A stretch of 64,000 nt of DNA from Lampropedia puyangensis. Lineage in GTDB: Bacteria > Pseudomonadota > Gammaproteobacteria > Burkholderiales > Burkholderiaceae_C. Every line of letters starts with the position of its first letter. Position 1 is the first letter of the stretch. The stretch lies in assembly GCF_004833285.1 (NCBI RefSeq), contig NZ_STFG01000013.1, positions 47,281-111,280 on the forward strand, read 5' to 3'. Under the pieces are notes generated by a model. That model searched no databases. It was not told the origin of the DNA and saw only the letters and a program-made list of their open reading frames with translations. The position numbers and the translations under genes are program-made. Positions 30,569 to 40,173 of the stretch are shown in pieces.

Positions 30569-31729
30569 TTAACGAATCACATCCGGCGCATCACCATCGA
30601 GCATGCGGCGCGCAATGATGACGCGCATGATTTCGTTCGTGCCTTCCAGAATTTGGTGCACGCGGGCATCGCGCAGCAGTCGCTCCAGCGGGTATTCTTT
30701 GATGTAGCCGTAACCGCCGTGTAGTTGCAGCGCCTCATTGCAGACTTGAAAGCCCAAGTCGGTGGCCAAGCGTTTGGCCATTGCGCAGTAAGTGGTGGCG
30801 TTGGGGTCTTGGCGATCGAGCTTGCTGGCGGCCAAGCGCACCATTTGGCGGGCGGCGACCAGTTCGGTGGCCATGTCCGCCAATTTGAATTGCAGGGCTT
30901 GGAACGTGGCAATTGCTTTGCCGAATTGCTGGCGCTCTTGGATATAGCGTTGTGCCTGTGCTAATGCGCCTTGCGCAGCACCCACTGAGCACGTGGCGAT
31001 ATTGATGCGGCCACCATCCAAGCCTTTCATGGCGATTTTGAAACCTTCGCCTTCTTGGCCCAACAGGTTGTGTGCGGGAATGCGCACATTGTCAAAGCTG
31101 ATGGTGCGGGTGGGCTGGCTGTTCCAGCCCATTTTTTGTTCTTTCTTGCCGTAGGTGATGCCTTCGGCATTGGCAGGGACAACAAAGGCCGAAACGCCAG
31201 AGGCCCCAGCACCGCCTGATCGAGCCATGACCACCAATACGTCGGTGCTGCCTGCGCCTGAGATAAAGGCTTTGCTGCCATTGAGCACGTATTCGTTGCC
31301 TTGCAGCTCTGCGCGGGTTTTGAGTGAGGCTGCGTCTGAGCCAGCGCCCGGTTCTGTCAAACAATAGGAGGCCAGTTTTTTCCCACTGGTCAGGGCTTCG
31401 CCCCATTCGGCTTTGACGGCATCGCCGCCCCAAGTGCCAATCATCCACGTCGCCATATTGTGGATGGTGATGAAAGCGGTGGTGGATGGGTCAATCGCGG
31501 CCAACTCTTCAAATACAAAAGTGGCATCGAGTCGCGGCAGCGCCAAACCGCCAATATCTTCTGGCGAATACAACCCGCAAAAGCCCAGTTCCCCCGCTTT
31601 GGCAATGGTTTCTTTGGGGAAGTGGCCTTCTTCATCCCATTGCGCAGCGAATGGTGCCAGTTCGGCTTGCGCGAATGCACGGGCGGTTTCAGCAAACGCT
31701 AGTTGGTCTTCGGTGGGCTCAAAATTCAC
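30569..31729 (-). CDS. Isobutyryl-CoA (acyl-CoA) dehydrogenase
   Basis: A 386-residue FAD enzyme of the ACAD8-like branch. Segments seen: ASYCLTEPGAGSDAASLKT for FAD/substrate binding (about 130-150), NGSKAFISGAG, and the C-terminal LQLHGGYGYIKEYP and ILEGTNEIMRVIIARRML, containing the catalytic-region glutamate. In this operon, with mmsA and mmsB, the expected reaction is isobutyryl-CoA to methacrylyl-CoA in valine catabolism. The enoyl-CoA hydratase and hydroxyisobutyryl-CoA hydrolase for the intervening steps are not in the window. Confidence 0.92.
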   Translation of the reverse strand: MNFEPTEDQLAFAETARAFAQAELAPFAAQWDEEGHFPKETIAKAGELGFCGLYSPEDIGGLALPRLDATFVFEELAAIDPSTTAFITIHNMATWMIGTWGGDAVKAEWGEALTSGKKLASYCLTEPGAGSDAASLKTRAELQGNEYVLNGSKAFISGAGSTDVLVVMARSGGAGASGVSAFVVPANAEGITYGKKEQKMGWNSQPTRTISFDNVRIPAHNLLGQEGEGFKIAMKGLDGGRINIATCSVGAAQGALAQAQRYIQERQQFGKAIATFQALQFKLADMATELVAARQMVRLAASKLDRQDPNATTYCAMAKRLATDLGFQVCNEALQLHGGYGYIKEYPLERLLRDARVHQILEGTNEIMRVIIARRMLDGDAPDVIR

Positions 31730-31776
31730 GGGTGTCTCCTGTTATTTCCTGTTGTATCTGTGGTGACGGGGCAAGA

Positions 31777-32160
31777 TCAGTCAACGCTGTAACCATTCAT
31801 CAGCCAATGTCTGATTTGTTGGCGGCGCTGCATATCTTGCGCAATCATGCAGGCGTGGTGCGCACTGGCATTCGTTGCTTGCAAATCGGCACCTGCAGGC
31901 GCGGTTTGGTTGCAGTGCGCACGCGCTGCGCGGCGCCATTCATTTTGATTGCTGCGCAAGGCAGGGCGTTCGTGGGCAGAGAGAACCAACAACACATCGC
32001 CGTACATGACTTCTGTGGCATCGCGCACCGCTTCAAAGTCCTGCAAGGTACAAGTCTGCGCCGTGCAGTGGGCGGTTGATGGCGGCTGTGCATGCACCCA
32101 GCCGATGGCACATAAAACGAAGAGCAGGGTAGCCGCTTTAATCGTCTGTGAGGATTTCAT
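31777..32160 (-). CDS. Small exported protein, possibly LprI/DUF1311-like
   Basis: A 127-residue protein with a clear signal peptide (KAATLLFVLCAIGWVHA, cleavage expected before QPPS). The mature part has four or more cysteines, and its C-terminal half (EWRRAARAHCNQ followed by ACMIAQDMQRRQQIRHWL) recalls the cysteine/arginine pattern of LprI-type lysozyme inhibitors (DUF1311). The match is weak and I make no functional claim. It begins inside the end of the ydhR-like gene (23-base overlap), which supports it being real. Periplasmic location is expected. Confidence 0.65.
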   Translation of the reverse strand: MKSSQTIKAATLLFVLCAIGWVHAQPPSTAHCTAQTCTLQDFEAVRDATEVMYGDVLLVLSAHERPALRSNQNEWRRAARAHCNQTAPAGADLQATNASAHHACMIAQDMQRRQQIRHWLMNGYSVD

Positions 32161-32452
32161 GCGTCCCATTGTCCACCAGCACAGGGGTGTTGAAATAGAC
32201 CACTTGCGGCTCAGTCTGGTATTTCTCACGTACGAACGCGCGCCAAGCATCGGTATACATCGCCTCAGCATCTTCGCGGCGCTGCCAGAGGTAAACGCCG
32301 CCAGCGGTTTGGCCATCTTCAGACAACACATAGCACTTGCGCAGCAAGCCGGGGACGGCTTGGTACTTCGGTGCCGTGCTGAGGAAGATGGCTTTGGCCT
32401 CTTGCAAGGCGATGGGCTTGGGCAACACAAACGTGGTGATTGTGGTGATCAT
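32138..32452 (-). CDS. YdhR-like putative monooxygenase (small alpha+beta barrel)
   Basis: A 104-residue protein with the ferredoxin-like dimeric alpha+beta fold of YdhR: VLPKPIALQEAKAIFLSTAPKYQAVPGLLRKCYVL and the aromatic/charged segment GGVYLWQRREDAEAMYTDAW follow the family in sequence. An AAGGAG ribosome site precedes ATG 32452; the frame upstream of it is not used. Members are called monooxygenases but activity is unproven. It lies between mmsA (33 bases) and the small exported protein. Confidence 0.85.
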   Translation of the reverse strand: MITTITTFVLPKPIALQEAKAIFLSTAPKYQAVPGLLRKCYVLSEDGQTAGGVYLWQRREDAEAMYTDAWRAFVREKYQTEPQVVYFNTPVLVDNGTHEILTDD

Positions 32453-32485
32453 GCGCAACTCCTTGTGCAAAAGGGTATTCGACGC

Positions 32486-34009
32486 TTATTTCAAGCTGAT
32501 GGTGGTGTTCAGCGTACCGGTGGAGTTGTCGTCAAACCAGCGTGATGTCACGGTTTTGGTTTGGGTGTAGAACAACACCACTTGCTTGCCGTAAGGGCCC
32601 AGATCGCCGAGTTTGGAAGCGCGTGAACCACTGAAAGAGAACAAAGGCACTGGCACAGGAATTGGCACGTTGATCCCGACCTGACCCACGTCAATATCCT
32701 CTTGGAACTTGTGCGCAGCGGCCCCTGATTGGGTGAAGATGGCCGTGCCGTTGCCGTTCGGGTTGTCGTTGATGAAGGAGATCGCTTCGTCCAGATCGGC
32801 AGCAGGCACCAAGGCCAACACAGGGCCGAAAATCTCGATGTCGTAAATCGACATGCCGGGCTTCACACCCGAGAAAATGGTTGGGCCTACGAAGTTGCCT
32901 TTTGCGTAATCACCAGCCAACTGTGGTTTGCGGCCGTCGAGTTCCAGTTTGGCGCCATCGGCAATGCCACGCTCAATCAGGCTTTCCACACGCTCACGCG
33001 CTGCGCAAGAAATCAGCGGACCGACATCCGTGCCTTTTTCAGTACCTCCGCCCACTTTCAATGTTTTGGCTTTGGCAACCAGATCAGGAATCCACTTTTG
33101 CGCTTCGCCCACCAGAACGACGACTGGTAAGGCCATGCAACGCTGACCAGCGGCACCAAAAGAGGCACCGGCAATCGCGTTCAGGGTTTGTTCTTTGTTC
33201 GCATCTGGCAAGACGATGGCGTGGTTTTTCGCGCCCATCATGCACTGCACGCGCTTGCCGGCCAGTGAGGCACGGTTGTACACGTGTGTGCCCACTTTAG
33301 TGGAGCCCACAAACGAAATCGCTTTGATGTCTTTGTGGTCGCAAATGGCATTCACGGCGTTTTCACCACCGTGAATCACGTTCAGCACACCGGCCGGGAT
33401 ACCGGCTTCTAATGCCAGTTCACACAGGCGCATCGTCACGATCGGGTCTTGCTCAGAAGGCTTGAGCACGAAGGTGTTGCCGGTGGCAATCGCCATAGGG
33501 AACATCCACAGCGGGATCATCGCAGGGAAGTTGAAAGGTGTAATGCCTGCGCAAACGCCCAGCGGTTGCAGCAGCGTGTATGTGTCGACACCGTTGGCCA
33601 CGTTGTTGGCCAGCTCACCTAATTGCAGGTTGCCGATGGAGGCAGCGTGCTCCACCACTTCCAAACCACGGAACACATCGCCTTCGGCATCCGGCAATGT
33701 TTTGCCTTGCTCGGCCGTCAGCAGCGCAGCCAACTCGCCCATGTTTTCACGGATGAGCTGTTGCAGTTTCAAGAAAATGCGGGCACGCGCACCAATGGGG
33801 GTTTTCTTCCACGTTTTGAATGCTTCTTTGGCGCTGGCCACCGCTGCATCGATTTCTTCTTGCGTCGCAAACGGCACACGGGCCAACACTTCTTGCGTAG
33901 CAGGGTTGATGACTTCACGCCATTCGGTGGTTTTGGATTCGATGAACTGGCCGTTAATGAGCAGTTTGACGGTAGGCGCTTTGAGGCCTTGTTCGCTGAT
34001 GGCGTTCAT
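32486..34009 (-). CDS. mmsA: CoA-acylating methylmalonate-semialdehyde dehydrogenase
   Basis: Converts methylmalonate semialdehyde to propionyl-CoA with release of CO2, the end of distal valine catabolism. The 507 residues show the aldehyde dehydrogenase fold. The family marker is [16 protein letters not shown], and the catalytic cysteine is in [14 protein letters not shown] (about residue 292). An AGGAGACAAAC ribosome site precedes the ATG. It is the first gene of a seven-gene leftward series ending at mmsB. Confidence 0.96.
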   Translation of the reverse strand: MNAISEQGLKAPTVKLLINGQFIESKTTEWREVINPATQEVLARVPFATQEEIDAAVASAKEAFKTWKKTPIGARARIFLKLQQLIRENMGELAALLTAEQGKTLPDAEGDVFRGLEVVEHAASIGNLQLGELANNVANGVDTYTLLQPLGVCAGITPFNFPAMIPLWMFPMAIATGNTFVLKPSEQDPIVTMRLCELALEAGIPAGVLNVIHGGENAVNAICDHKDIKAISFVGSTKVGTHVYNRASLAGKRVQCMMGAKNHAIVLPDANKEQTLNAIAGASFGAAGQRCMALPVVVLVGEAQKWIPDLVAKAKTLKVGGGTEKGTDVGPLISCAARERVESLIERGIADGAKLELDGRKPQLAGDYAKGNFVGPTIFSGVKPGMSIYDIEIFGPVLALVPAADLDEAISFINDNPNGNGTAIFTQSGAAAHKFQEDIDVGQVGINVPIPVPVPLFSFSGSRASKLGDLGPYGKQVVLFYTQTKTVTSRWFDDNSTGTLNTTISLK

Positions 34010-34355
34010 GTTTGTCTCCTGAAGTTGAATGTCATGTTTGAGCGGCCATATGGCTGCCTTGTTTAGTGCGTAGCGTGCATTGTTGGTGCACGTGAGCCAA
34101 TTTTCCCCTTATCTTACTGTGCAAATTTATTGCGTAAATAGGGTTTGATGCAGCATGTCTTTGTATTTTTGCAGATTAATGGGCATGGATAGGCATGGTG
34201 TACCTATGCGTTGAGCCCAACTTTGGTGTTGAGAAAACTGGCTGCAGTGTGGCATGTAGTTTGCATACAGTTTTATCTCCAATGTGTATGAGCTAATGCC
34301 ATGCACATCTATCAATGTGCGCAAAATAGCTTGTTTGCGCTTTGGAGATTAAGGC
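34010..34355. other. Divergent region between mmsA and the Bug-receptor gene
   Basis: About 346 bases without a gene. It contains two dyads that could be operators: CGTGCA/TGCACG (34074-34092) on the mmsA side and CATACA-N15-TGTATG (34264-34290) before the receptor gene. No mmsR-type regulator is adjacent. Confidence 0.5.
34074..34092. promoter_or_regulatory. Inverted repeat upstream of mmsA
   Basis: CGTGCA (34074-34079), seven bases, TGCACG (34087-34092), centred about 75 bases before the mmsA ATG. It is a candidate operator for valine-responsive control; no other copy or regulator supports it. Confidence 0.35.
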
Positions 34356-35324
34356 ATGCAAAGACGAACATTTCTATCATTGACGGCCCTGTCTTTTGCA
34401 GGGCCATGGGCTTATGCAGGCGAAGCCAATTGGCCAGATGCGCCTATTCGTTTAGTGGTCACGTTTCCGCCTGGGGGCTCCAGCGATGTGGCTGCGCGGT
34501 TGCTGGCTCCTCATGTGGCCACCATATTGGGGCAGTCCGTGGTCATTGATAACAAGCCCGGAGGTGCATCAGTCATTGGGGCTCGGCATGTCGCAGAAGC
34601 CAAAGCCGATGGCTACACCTTGCTCATGTCCAATTCTGCGCCGCTGAGTATTTCGCCCACCTTGATGCAAGCGCCTCCATATGATCCGGTCAAAAGCTTC
34701 TCCCATCTAGCCTATGTGGGCGCTGTACCGACTGTATTTGCCGTACACCCCTCGGTTCCTGTAGAGAATTTTGCGCAATTGCTCGATTGGTTGCGCTCGC
34801 AAAAAGGTCCAACACCATTTGGCAGTGGCGGATCGGCATCAGTAGCGCACATCGTGGGCGAACAATTTGCTAAGTCTACAGGCACCGATTTGCTGCATGT
34901 ACCCTACAAAGGGGCGGGGCAAATGCGTTCAGATTTGCTGGGCGGGCAGATTTTGTTTGCGATTGACGCTTTGCCCCAAAATCTACCTTTGGCTAAGGAT
35001 GGTCGCGTGCGGCTGCTGGCTGTCACTTCCAAAGACCGTGTAGCACAGGCCCCAGACTTGCCGACTGTGGTGGAATTGGGCTATCCACAGTTGGTGGCAG
35101 ACAACTATGTTGGCGTGTCGGCCCCTGCAGGGTTGCCTGAGGCTATCGCCGTGCGTTTGCACCAAGCATTCACACAAGCCTTGGCCATACCAGAGGTGCA
35201 AGAGCAATTGCAGGCGCAAGGCTTTGTGCTGGAGGAGCAAACTCGGGCGCAGTTTGCTGAATTTGTGCGGCAACAATACGAAGCTTGGGCCCCCGTGGTG
35301 CGAGCCACAGGGGCAACGATTTAA
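34356..35324 (+). CDS. Bug-family periplasmic solute-binding protein (TTT type)
   Basis: A 322-residue tripartite tricarboxylate transporter receptor. The N-terminus QRRTFLSLTALSFAG is a signal with a twin-arginine-like RRTFL, cleavage expected near AYAGEA. The family signature WPDAPIRLVVTFPPGGSSDVAAR follows at once, then IDNKPGGASVIGARHVA and FGSGGSASVAHIVGEQF. Such proteins are very abundant in Burkholderiales and often stand alone without TctA/TctB membrane genes, as here. The ligand, usually a carboxylate, cannot be told. Confidence 0.93.
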   Translation: MQRRTFLSLTALSFAGPWAYAGEANWPDAPIRLVVTFPPGGSSDVAARLLAPHVATILGQSVVIDNKPGGASVIGARHVAEAKADGYTLLMSNSAPLSISPTLMQAPPYDPVKSFSHLAYVGAVPTVFAVHPSVPVENFAQLLDWLRSQKGPTPFGSGGSASVAHIVGEQFAKSTGTDLLHVPYKGAGQMRSDLLGGQILFAIDALPQNLPLAKDGRVRLLAVTSKDRVAQAPDLPTVVELGYPQLVADNYVGVSAPAGLPEAIAVRLHQAFTQALAIPEVQEQLQAQGFVLEEQTRAQFAEFVRQQYEAWAPVVRATGATI

Positions 35325-35374
35325 TAGTGAATGGGCAGGGTTGACGATGAAACAAGTAGTTGTTGGAGACATGT

Positions 35375-36289
35375 ATGGCTGCTACGCAAGCTGAAGTGGT
35401 GTTGTTTGGCCCTCCAGGTCAAGGGGGCTTTAACGGCGCGGCCTTGGACGGTGTTGCGCGGGCTCAGGCATTAGGCCATGCAGCACAGGTTCACTGGGTG
35501 CAGGGCGATGCAGCAGCAAGAGCGGCTCAGTTACGCCAGATTGCCTTGGATGCGCATGGTGTAGTTGTTCTGCATGGGGGGCAAGGTGTTGCGCCGTTAA
35601 CTGCGGTGTTGGCCGATGTGTCACATGTGCCATTTGCCATCACACAAGGCCATGTGCAAGCTCCCAATGTGGCCGGCTATGAAGTGCTGCAGGAACACAG
35701 TGCTTTTTTGGCTGGGGTTTTGGCTGCGCATACCACGCGTTCTGCAAAAGTAGCCCATCTTTCAGGCGAGAAAGTGCTTCCTGGCCTGAAAGGGCGTGCT
35801 GCATTTTTGCATGGCTACCAAACAGCAGGGGGGCGAGACTATGTAACGACCTTCACAGGGGATCAGCACGACGCAGCATTGACTGAACGGTATGCAGATG
35901 CCCTGTTTGCGAGTGGTGCCGATGTTGTGTTTGCCATGATTGATGGTGGACGTGCTGGCTTGGTGCGTGCATGTGCGCGATGGGGCGCTGCGCATATTGG
36001 CAACGTGTTTGACTGGGTGGAGCGCAGTCCTGGGCAGTTTCTCGCCTCAGCAGTGGCCGATTCTGGCCGTTTGGTGCAGCAAGCGATTGAAGATTATGCC
36101 AACGACAACTTGCCGCTAGGGCAGCAGGTCAGAGTGGGGTTAGAGCAGCCGCAATGGGTGCGGCTTGCGCTGGCAAGCTCAGTTGCTCCGCCTGCTCGCG
36201 AGGCCATAGACTACTGGCATGCGCAGATCACCTCAGGAGCGTTACAAGTGCAGACCGACTGGCAAGGCGACGAATTGCTGCTGGATTGA
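35375..36289 (+). CDS. BMP-family (Med/PnrA-like) protein without export signal
   Basis: A 304-residue protein related to the basic membrane protein family of nucleoside-binding receptors. The hinge segments EHSAFLAGVLAAHT and ASGADVVFAMIDGGRAGLV, followed by IGNVFDWVERSP, are in the expected order. ATG 35375 has GGAG six bases upstream. From it the protein begins MAATQAEVVLFGPPGQGGFN, directly with the first beta strand, and has no signal peptide or lipobox. It is therefore predicted to be cytoplasmic, unlike ordinary BMP receptors. It follows the Bug gene by 50 bases, with no permease or ATPase gene nearby. Confidence 0.8.
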   Translation: MAATQAEVVLFGPPGQGGFNGAALDGVARAQALGHAAQVHWVQGDAAARAAQLRQIALDAHGVVVLHGGQGVAPLTAVLADVSHVPFAITQGHVQAPNVAGYEVLQEHSAFLAGVLAAHTTRSAKVAHLSGEKVLPGLKGRAAFLHGYQTAGGRDYVTTFTGDQHDAALTERYADALFASGADVVFAMIDGGRAGLVRACARWGAAHIGNVFDWVERSPGQFLASAVADSGRLVQQAIEDYANDNLPLGQQVRVGLEQPQWVRLALASSVAPPAREAIDYWHAQITSGALQVQTDWQGDELLLD

Positions 36290-36329
36290 CGGACAGAGAA
36301 TTGGTAGACGCATTCTAAGTAGGGGCCAA

Positions 36330-36779
36330 TTAACTTGCCGCAGGCAAAGCTGCTTGAATGCGCTGGGCATAGTCTAAAAGAGCCTGGGCCCCAGGCTCCT
36401 TGCGCGGCCAAGTCAAATGAATGCCATCATCAGCATGGCGCGGCACTACGTGCATGTGGAAGTGGAATACGGTTTGTCCGCCATCGTGGCCATTGGCTTG
36501 CAGAAGCGTCAAGCCAGAGGGGGCAAAAACTTGTTGCTGCGCGGTTGCGATCATTTGGCTTACCTGCATGACTCGTGCGCATTCTTGTGGCGTGAGTTCA
36601 AACAAGTCTTGTGCATGGCGCTTGCTGGCGACCAAAACATGCCCCGGTGTGACTTGGCCTAAATCCATAAAAGCCACAACCAGATCATCCTCGTACACTT
36701 TTGCAGAAGGGATCTCTCCAGCGACCAGTTTGCAGAAAATGCAAACGCCCGGTGGTGAGGTATCAACAAATGCGGGCAT
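36330..36779 (-). CDS. HIT-family nucleotide hydrolase
   Basis: A 149-residue histidine-triad protein. FCKLVAGEIPSAKVYEDD near the N-terminus and the triad TVFHFHMHVVPRH (HxHxH) are diagnostic of the Hint/HinT-like branch, which hydrolyses AMP-lysine or adenosine phosphoramidates. ATG 36779 has AAGGAA at a good distance; the frame to 36836 is not needed. The gene converges on the BMP-like gene. Confidence 0.93.
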   Translation of the reverse strand: MPAFVDTSPPGVCIFCKLVAGEIPSAKVYEDDLVVAFMDLGQVTPGHVLVASKRHAQDLFELTPQECARVMQVSQMIATAQQQVFAPSGLTLLQANGHDGGQTVFHFHMHVVPRHADDGIHLTWPRKEPGAQALLDYAQRIQAALPAAS

Positions 36780-36893
36780 ATCAACGCGTTCCTTATTCAG
36801 GGTGAAGATAAAGCATGCATTGTGCGCTAATGGCATTCGTGGGGGCTGATAAGGCCGTCACCTACTGGACTGGCATGCCCACAAGATCAACTA

Positions 36894-39800
36894 TCAGACA
36901 GAGGGCTGCAAAGATGGGCGTTGCCCTAAACGGTCAAACAGCAGGTACACCACTGGCGTGGTAAAGAGGGTGAGCAATTGGCTCATGATCAAGCCGCCCA
37001 CCATCACGATGCCAAGGGGTTGACGCAACTCGGCTCCAGAGCCACTGGCCAGCATCAAAGGAATAGCACCGAACAATGCGGCCAAGGTGGTCATCAAGAT
37101 GGGGCGAAACCGCAATAGCGCTGCCCGGTGGATGGCTTGCTGTGGGGTTAAGCCCTGATGCCGCTGGGCCTGCAGCGCGAAGTCAACCATCATGATGCCG
37201 TTTTTCTTGACTAACCCAATCAGCAGCACGATGCCGATGACAGCAATCAAGTCCAATGGCCGTTGCGCAATGAATAAGGCCAACAGCGCACCCACAGTGG
37301 CAGAAGGCAGGGTCGAGAGAATGGTGATGGGGTGAATGGCACTTTCATAGAGCATTCCCAGCACCAGGTACATCACGACCACGGCAGCAAAAACCAGCCA
37401 TAAGGTGTTGGCCAATGAGGCGCGAAATGCTTGTGTTGCGCCTTGCAACTGCAATTCAACGGAGGCGGGCATGGCCATGGTTACTGGAGCTTGTTCCAGT
37501 GCTGCGACGGCTTGGCCAAGTGAGTAGCCTGGCGCTAAATTGAATGACAGCGTTGCAGCAGGAAATTGCCCTTGTTGTTCAATAGTCAAGGGAGCTTTGC
37601 GCTGCTCCATACGCACAACGGATGCCAGTGGCACAGGTTGCGCAGTCCCATCGAGCCCGATGCTGGAGGCTACGTACAAGTTGCCGAGCACCTGCAGCAC
37701 ATCATTGGGGGCCCCTGCGGTTGCGGCATCGGTGTCAGCCTCTAACACGATGCGGTATTGGCTGGCATGGGTAAACAGGCTGCTGATCTGGCGCTGACCA
37801 AATGCATTTTGCAGTGCCGTTGCAATATCGCCTACTTGAACGCCTAAGCGCGCTGCGGCATCGCGGTCAATGTCTAGCCATGCTTGTTGACCGGCGCTTT
37901 GCAGGCTGCTGGCCACGTCACGAAAGGCAGGTTGTTCGCGCAAATAGGCCAGTAGGCGGTCATTCCATTCCTGTAACGTGGCCTGGTCTGGTGTACTGAG
38001 GCTCGCTTGGTATTGTGTGCCACTGATGCGGTCTTCCAGGCTCAACTCTTGCACAGGCTGAAACCATGCAGTGATCCCTTCAACCGCAGCGGCCTTGTCC
38101 CTCAGGCGTTCGATCACGTCATGGCTGCTGCTGCGGCTGCCATGGGCAGTTAGGTTCAGCAGCATACGGCCATTGCTGAGGCTGGCGTTGTTGCCGTCGA
38201 CCCCGATATGAGAAGACAAGCTGGCGATATCGGTATCGTTTAACAACACATTTGCCAGCGCTTGCTGGCGCTGCGCCATGGCCGCAAAGGAGATGTTTTG
38301 CGGTGCCTCTGTCACGACTTGGATCACGCCACTGTCTTGCACGGGGAAGAAACCTTTGGGCACGGCCACATATAACGCTGCTGTAGCCACCAAGGTGGCC
38401 AGCATGGCGGCAATGGCCCATGGCTGGCGTGCCAGTACCCATTGCAATAAACGGTCGTAGCGGGCAATCGTGCCGTCTAGCCAATCGCCTTGCTGGTGCT
38501 GGTCATGCTGTACGCTGCTGGCAGGGGCTTTGAGCATGCGCGCAGCCATCATGGGGGTGAGCGTGAGCGAGACGACCAATGAGATACCAATGGCCACAGC
38601 AAGGGTTACGGCGAATTCATGAAACAACCGTCCAACCACATCGCCCATGAACAACAGGGGAATCAAGACGGCCACCAGTGACACCGTGAGTGAGACAAGC
38701 GTGAAGCCGATTTCCTGTGCGCCTTTGAGGGCGGCCTGTAGAGGCTGCTCACCCATTTCACGGTGGCGGGCAATGTTCTCCAGCATCACAATGGCGTCAT
38801 CCACGACAAAACCTGTTGCAATGGTCAGTGCCATCAAACTGAGGTTGTTCAGAGAGTAGCCCAGCCAGGCCATGACGGCGAACGTTCCCACTAACGACAG
38901 CGGCACCGCAATGCTTGGAATAATGGTGGCTGATGGCGTGCGCAGAAATACAAAGGTGACCAGTACGACCAGCGCAATAGCGAACACCAATTCGATTTGT
39001 ACGCCGCGAACCGATGCACGGATGCTCTCGGTACGGTCGGTCAGGACTTGTATCTCCACACTGGCGGGCATGGTGGCCGTCAATTCAGGCAGCATGGCTC
39101 GTACGCTATCGGCTACGGCAATCACATTCGCACCCGGTTGGCGCTGGACATTGATCAGCACAGCAGGCTGAACTTGGCAGGACGCACTGCTGTCTGAACT
39201 CGTTTTTGGTGTTTGTACGGGCAGTGTCTGCGGTTGGCCTTGGCCATCGCTGAGTTGAACTGGGCTAGCGACACATTTGCTGCCAGCCCAAGCAGCCAAG
39301 AACGGGTCTTCAGCGCCTTGTTCAATACTGGCCACCTCTTTGAGGCGCAGTGGCGCGCCATCGCGCCAAGCCACAATCAGTTGCTCATATTCCTGCACCG
39401 TGCGAATCTGGTCATTGGCATCAAGCATGGTTGAGCGGGTTGCACCGTCAAAGCTGCCTTTGGGCTGGTTGACGTTGGCCGCGACAATGGCTGTGCGCAC
39501 TTCCTCCATGGTCAAACCATGGTTGGCCAATGCACCCGCATTGGCTTTGATGCGAATGGCAGGGCGTTGCCCGCCGGCCAGGCTGACCATCCCCACACCG
39601 GGCAGTCGGGCGATTTTTTGTGCCATACGGGTCTCAACCATGTCCACCACAGAAGGCAGAGGCAAGGTGTCAGAGCGGATGGCCAGCGTCAGAATGGGTG
39701 TATCGGCAGGGTTGACTTTGCGGTAAATAGGCGGTGCAGGCAAGTCGCTGGGCAAGTTGTTGGAGGCGGTGTTTATGGCTGCCTGCACTTCTTGCTCTGC

Positions 39801-40109
39801 CACGCCCATGTCAATGTCCAAGGCAAAGCGCAATGTCAGTACCGATGCCCCCGCAGAGCTGGTCGATGACATGTGTTGCAGGCCCGGGATTTGCCCGAGT
39901 GTGCGCTCTAGCGGGGCGGTGATGGTGCGGGCCGTGACATCAGGGCTGGCACCGGGATAGAACGTGTAGACCTGAATGACCGGGTAGTCCACCTGTGGTA
40001 ATGCTGCAACCGGCAGTTGTCGCCAAGCCATCAGGCCCGCCATCAAAATAGCCAGCATCAGCAACGATGTGGCAACAGGGCGAAGGATGAACGGGCGCGA
40101 GAGATTCAT
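36894..40109 (-). CDS. RND efflux transporter, inner-membrane pump (MdtB/MuxB-like)
   Basis: A 1071-residue resistance-nodulation-division pump of the HAE-1 type with the usual two halves of six helices and large periplasmic loops. The N-terminus [19 protein letters not shown] and [17 protein letters not shown] are typical of MdtB/MdtC/MuxB. The proton-relay helix reads [16 protein letters not shown] (paired Asp). In the first periplasmic domain there is an insert of about 35 residues with two extra cysteines ([15 protein letters not shown] to [12 protein letters not shown]). Only one pump gene is present, whereas Mdt/Mux systems have two, and no outer-membrane channel follows. Cotranscribed after the adaptor gene. 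Confidence 0.93.
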   Translation of the reverse strand: MNLSRPFILRPVATSLLMLAILMAGLMAWRQLPVAALPQVDYPVIQVYTFYPGASPDVTARTITAPLERTLGQIPGLQHMSSTSSAGASVLTLRFALDIDMGVAEQEVQAAINTASNNLPSDLPAPPIYRKVNPADTPILTLAIRSDTLPLPSVVDMVETRMAQKIARLPGVGMVSLAGGQRPAIRIKANAGALANHGLTMEEVRTAIVAANVNQPKGSFDGATRSTMLDANDQIRTVQEYEQLIVAWRDGAPLRLKEVASIEQGAEDPFLAAWAGSKCVASPVQLSDGQGQPQTLPVQTPKTSSDSSASCQVQPAVLINVQRQPGANVIAVADSVRAMLPELTATMPASVEIQVLTDRTESIRASVRGVQIELVFAIALVVLVTFVFLRTPSATIIPSIAVPLSLVGTFAVMAWLGYSLNNLSLMALTIATGFVVDDAIVMLENIARHREMGEQPLQAALKGAQEIGFTLVSLTVSLVAVLIPLLFMGDVVGRLFHEFAVTLAVAIGISLVVSLTLTPMMAARMLKAPASSVQHDQHQQGDWLDGTIARYDRLLQWVLARQPWAIAAMLATLVATAALYVAVPKGFFPVQDSGVIQVVTEAPQNISFAAMAQRQQALANVLLNDTDIASLSSHIGVDGNNASLSNGRMLLNLTAHGSRSSSHDVIERLRDKAAAVEGITAWFQPVQELSLEDRISGTQYQASLSTPDQATLQEWNDRLLAYLREQPAFRDVASSLQSAGQQAWLDIDRDAAARLGVQVGDIATALQNAFGQRQISSLFTHASQYRIVLEADTDAATAGAPNDVLQVLGNLYVASSIGLDGTAQPVPLASVVRMEQRKAPLTIEQQGQFPAATLSFNLAPGYSLGQAVAALEQAPVTMAMPASVELQLQGATQAFRASLANTLWLVFAAVVVMYLVLGMLYESAIHPITILSTLPSATVGALLALFIAQRPLDLIAVIGIVLLIGLVKKNGIMMVDFALQAQRHQGLTPQQAIHRAALLRFRPILMTTLAALFGAIPLMLASGSGAELRQPLGIVMVGGLIMSQLLTLFTTPVVYLLFDRLGQRPSLQPSV

Positions 40110-40173
40110 GAGGGCTCAACTGGCAAGGGCAGTGAAAAGATGAGGCAATAGGCCTATGTGGTTGTGGCTGCGG

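Noticed and set aside
31777..32430. The full 217-codon form of the small exported protein
   Set aside because: The first 90 codons are antisense-free but overlap the YdhR-like gene in another frame and are not protein-like; the signal peptide starts at 32160.
36289..36330. AATTGG...CCAATT pairing between the BMP-like and HIT genes as a terminator
   Set aside because: Only six base pairs with a loop of about 20 bases and no T run.
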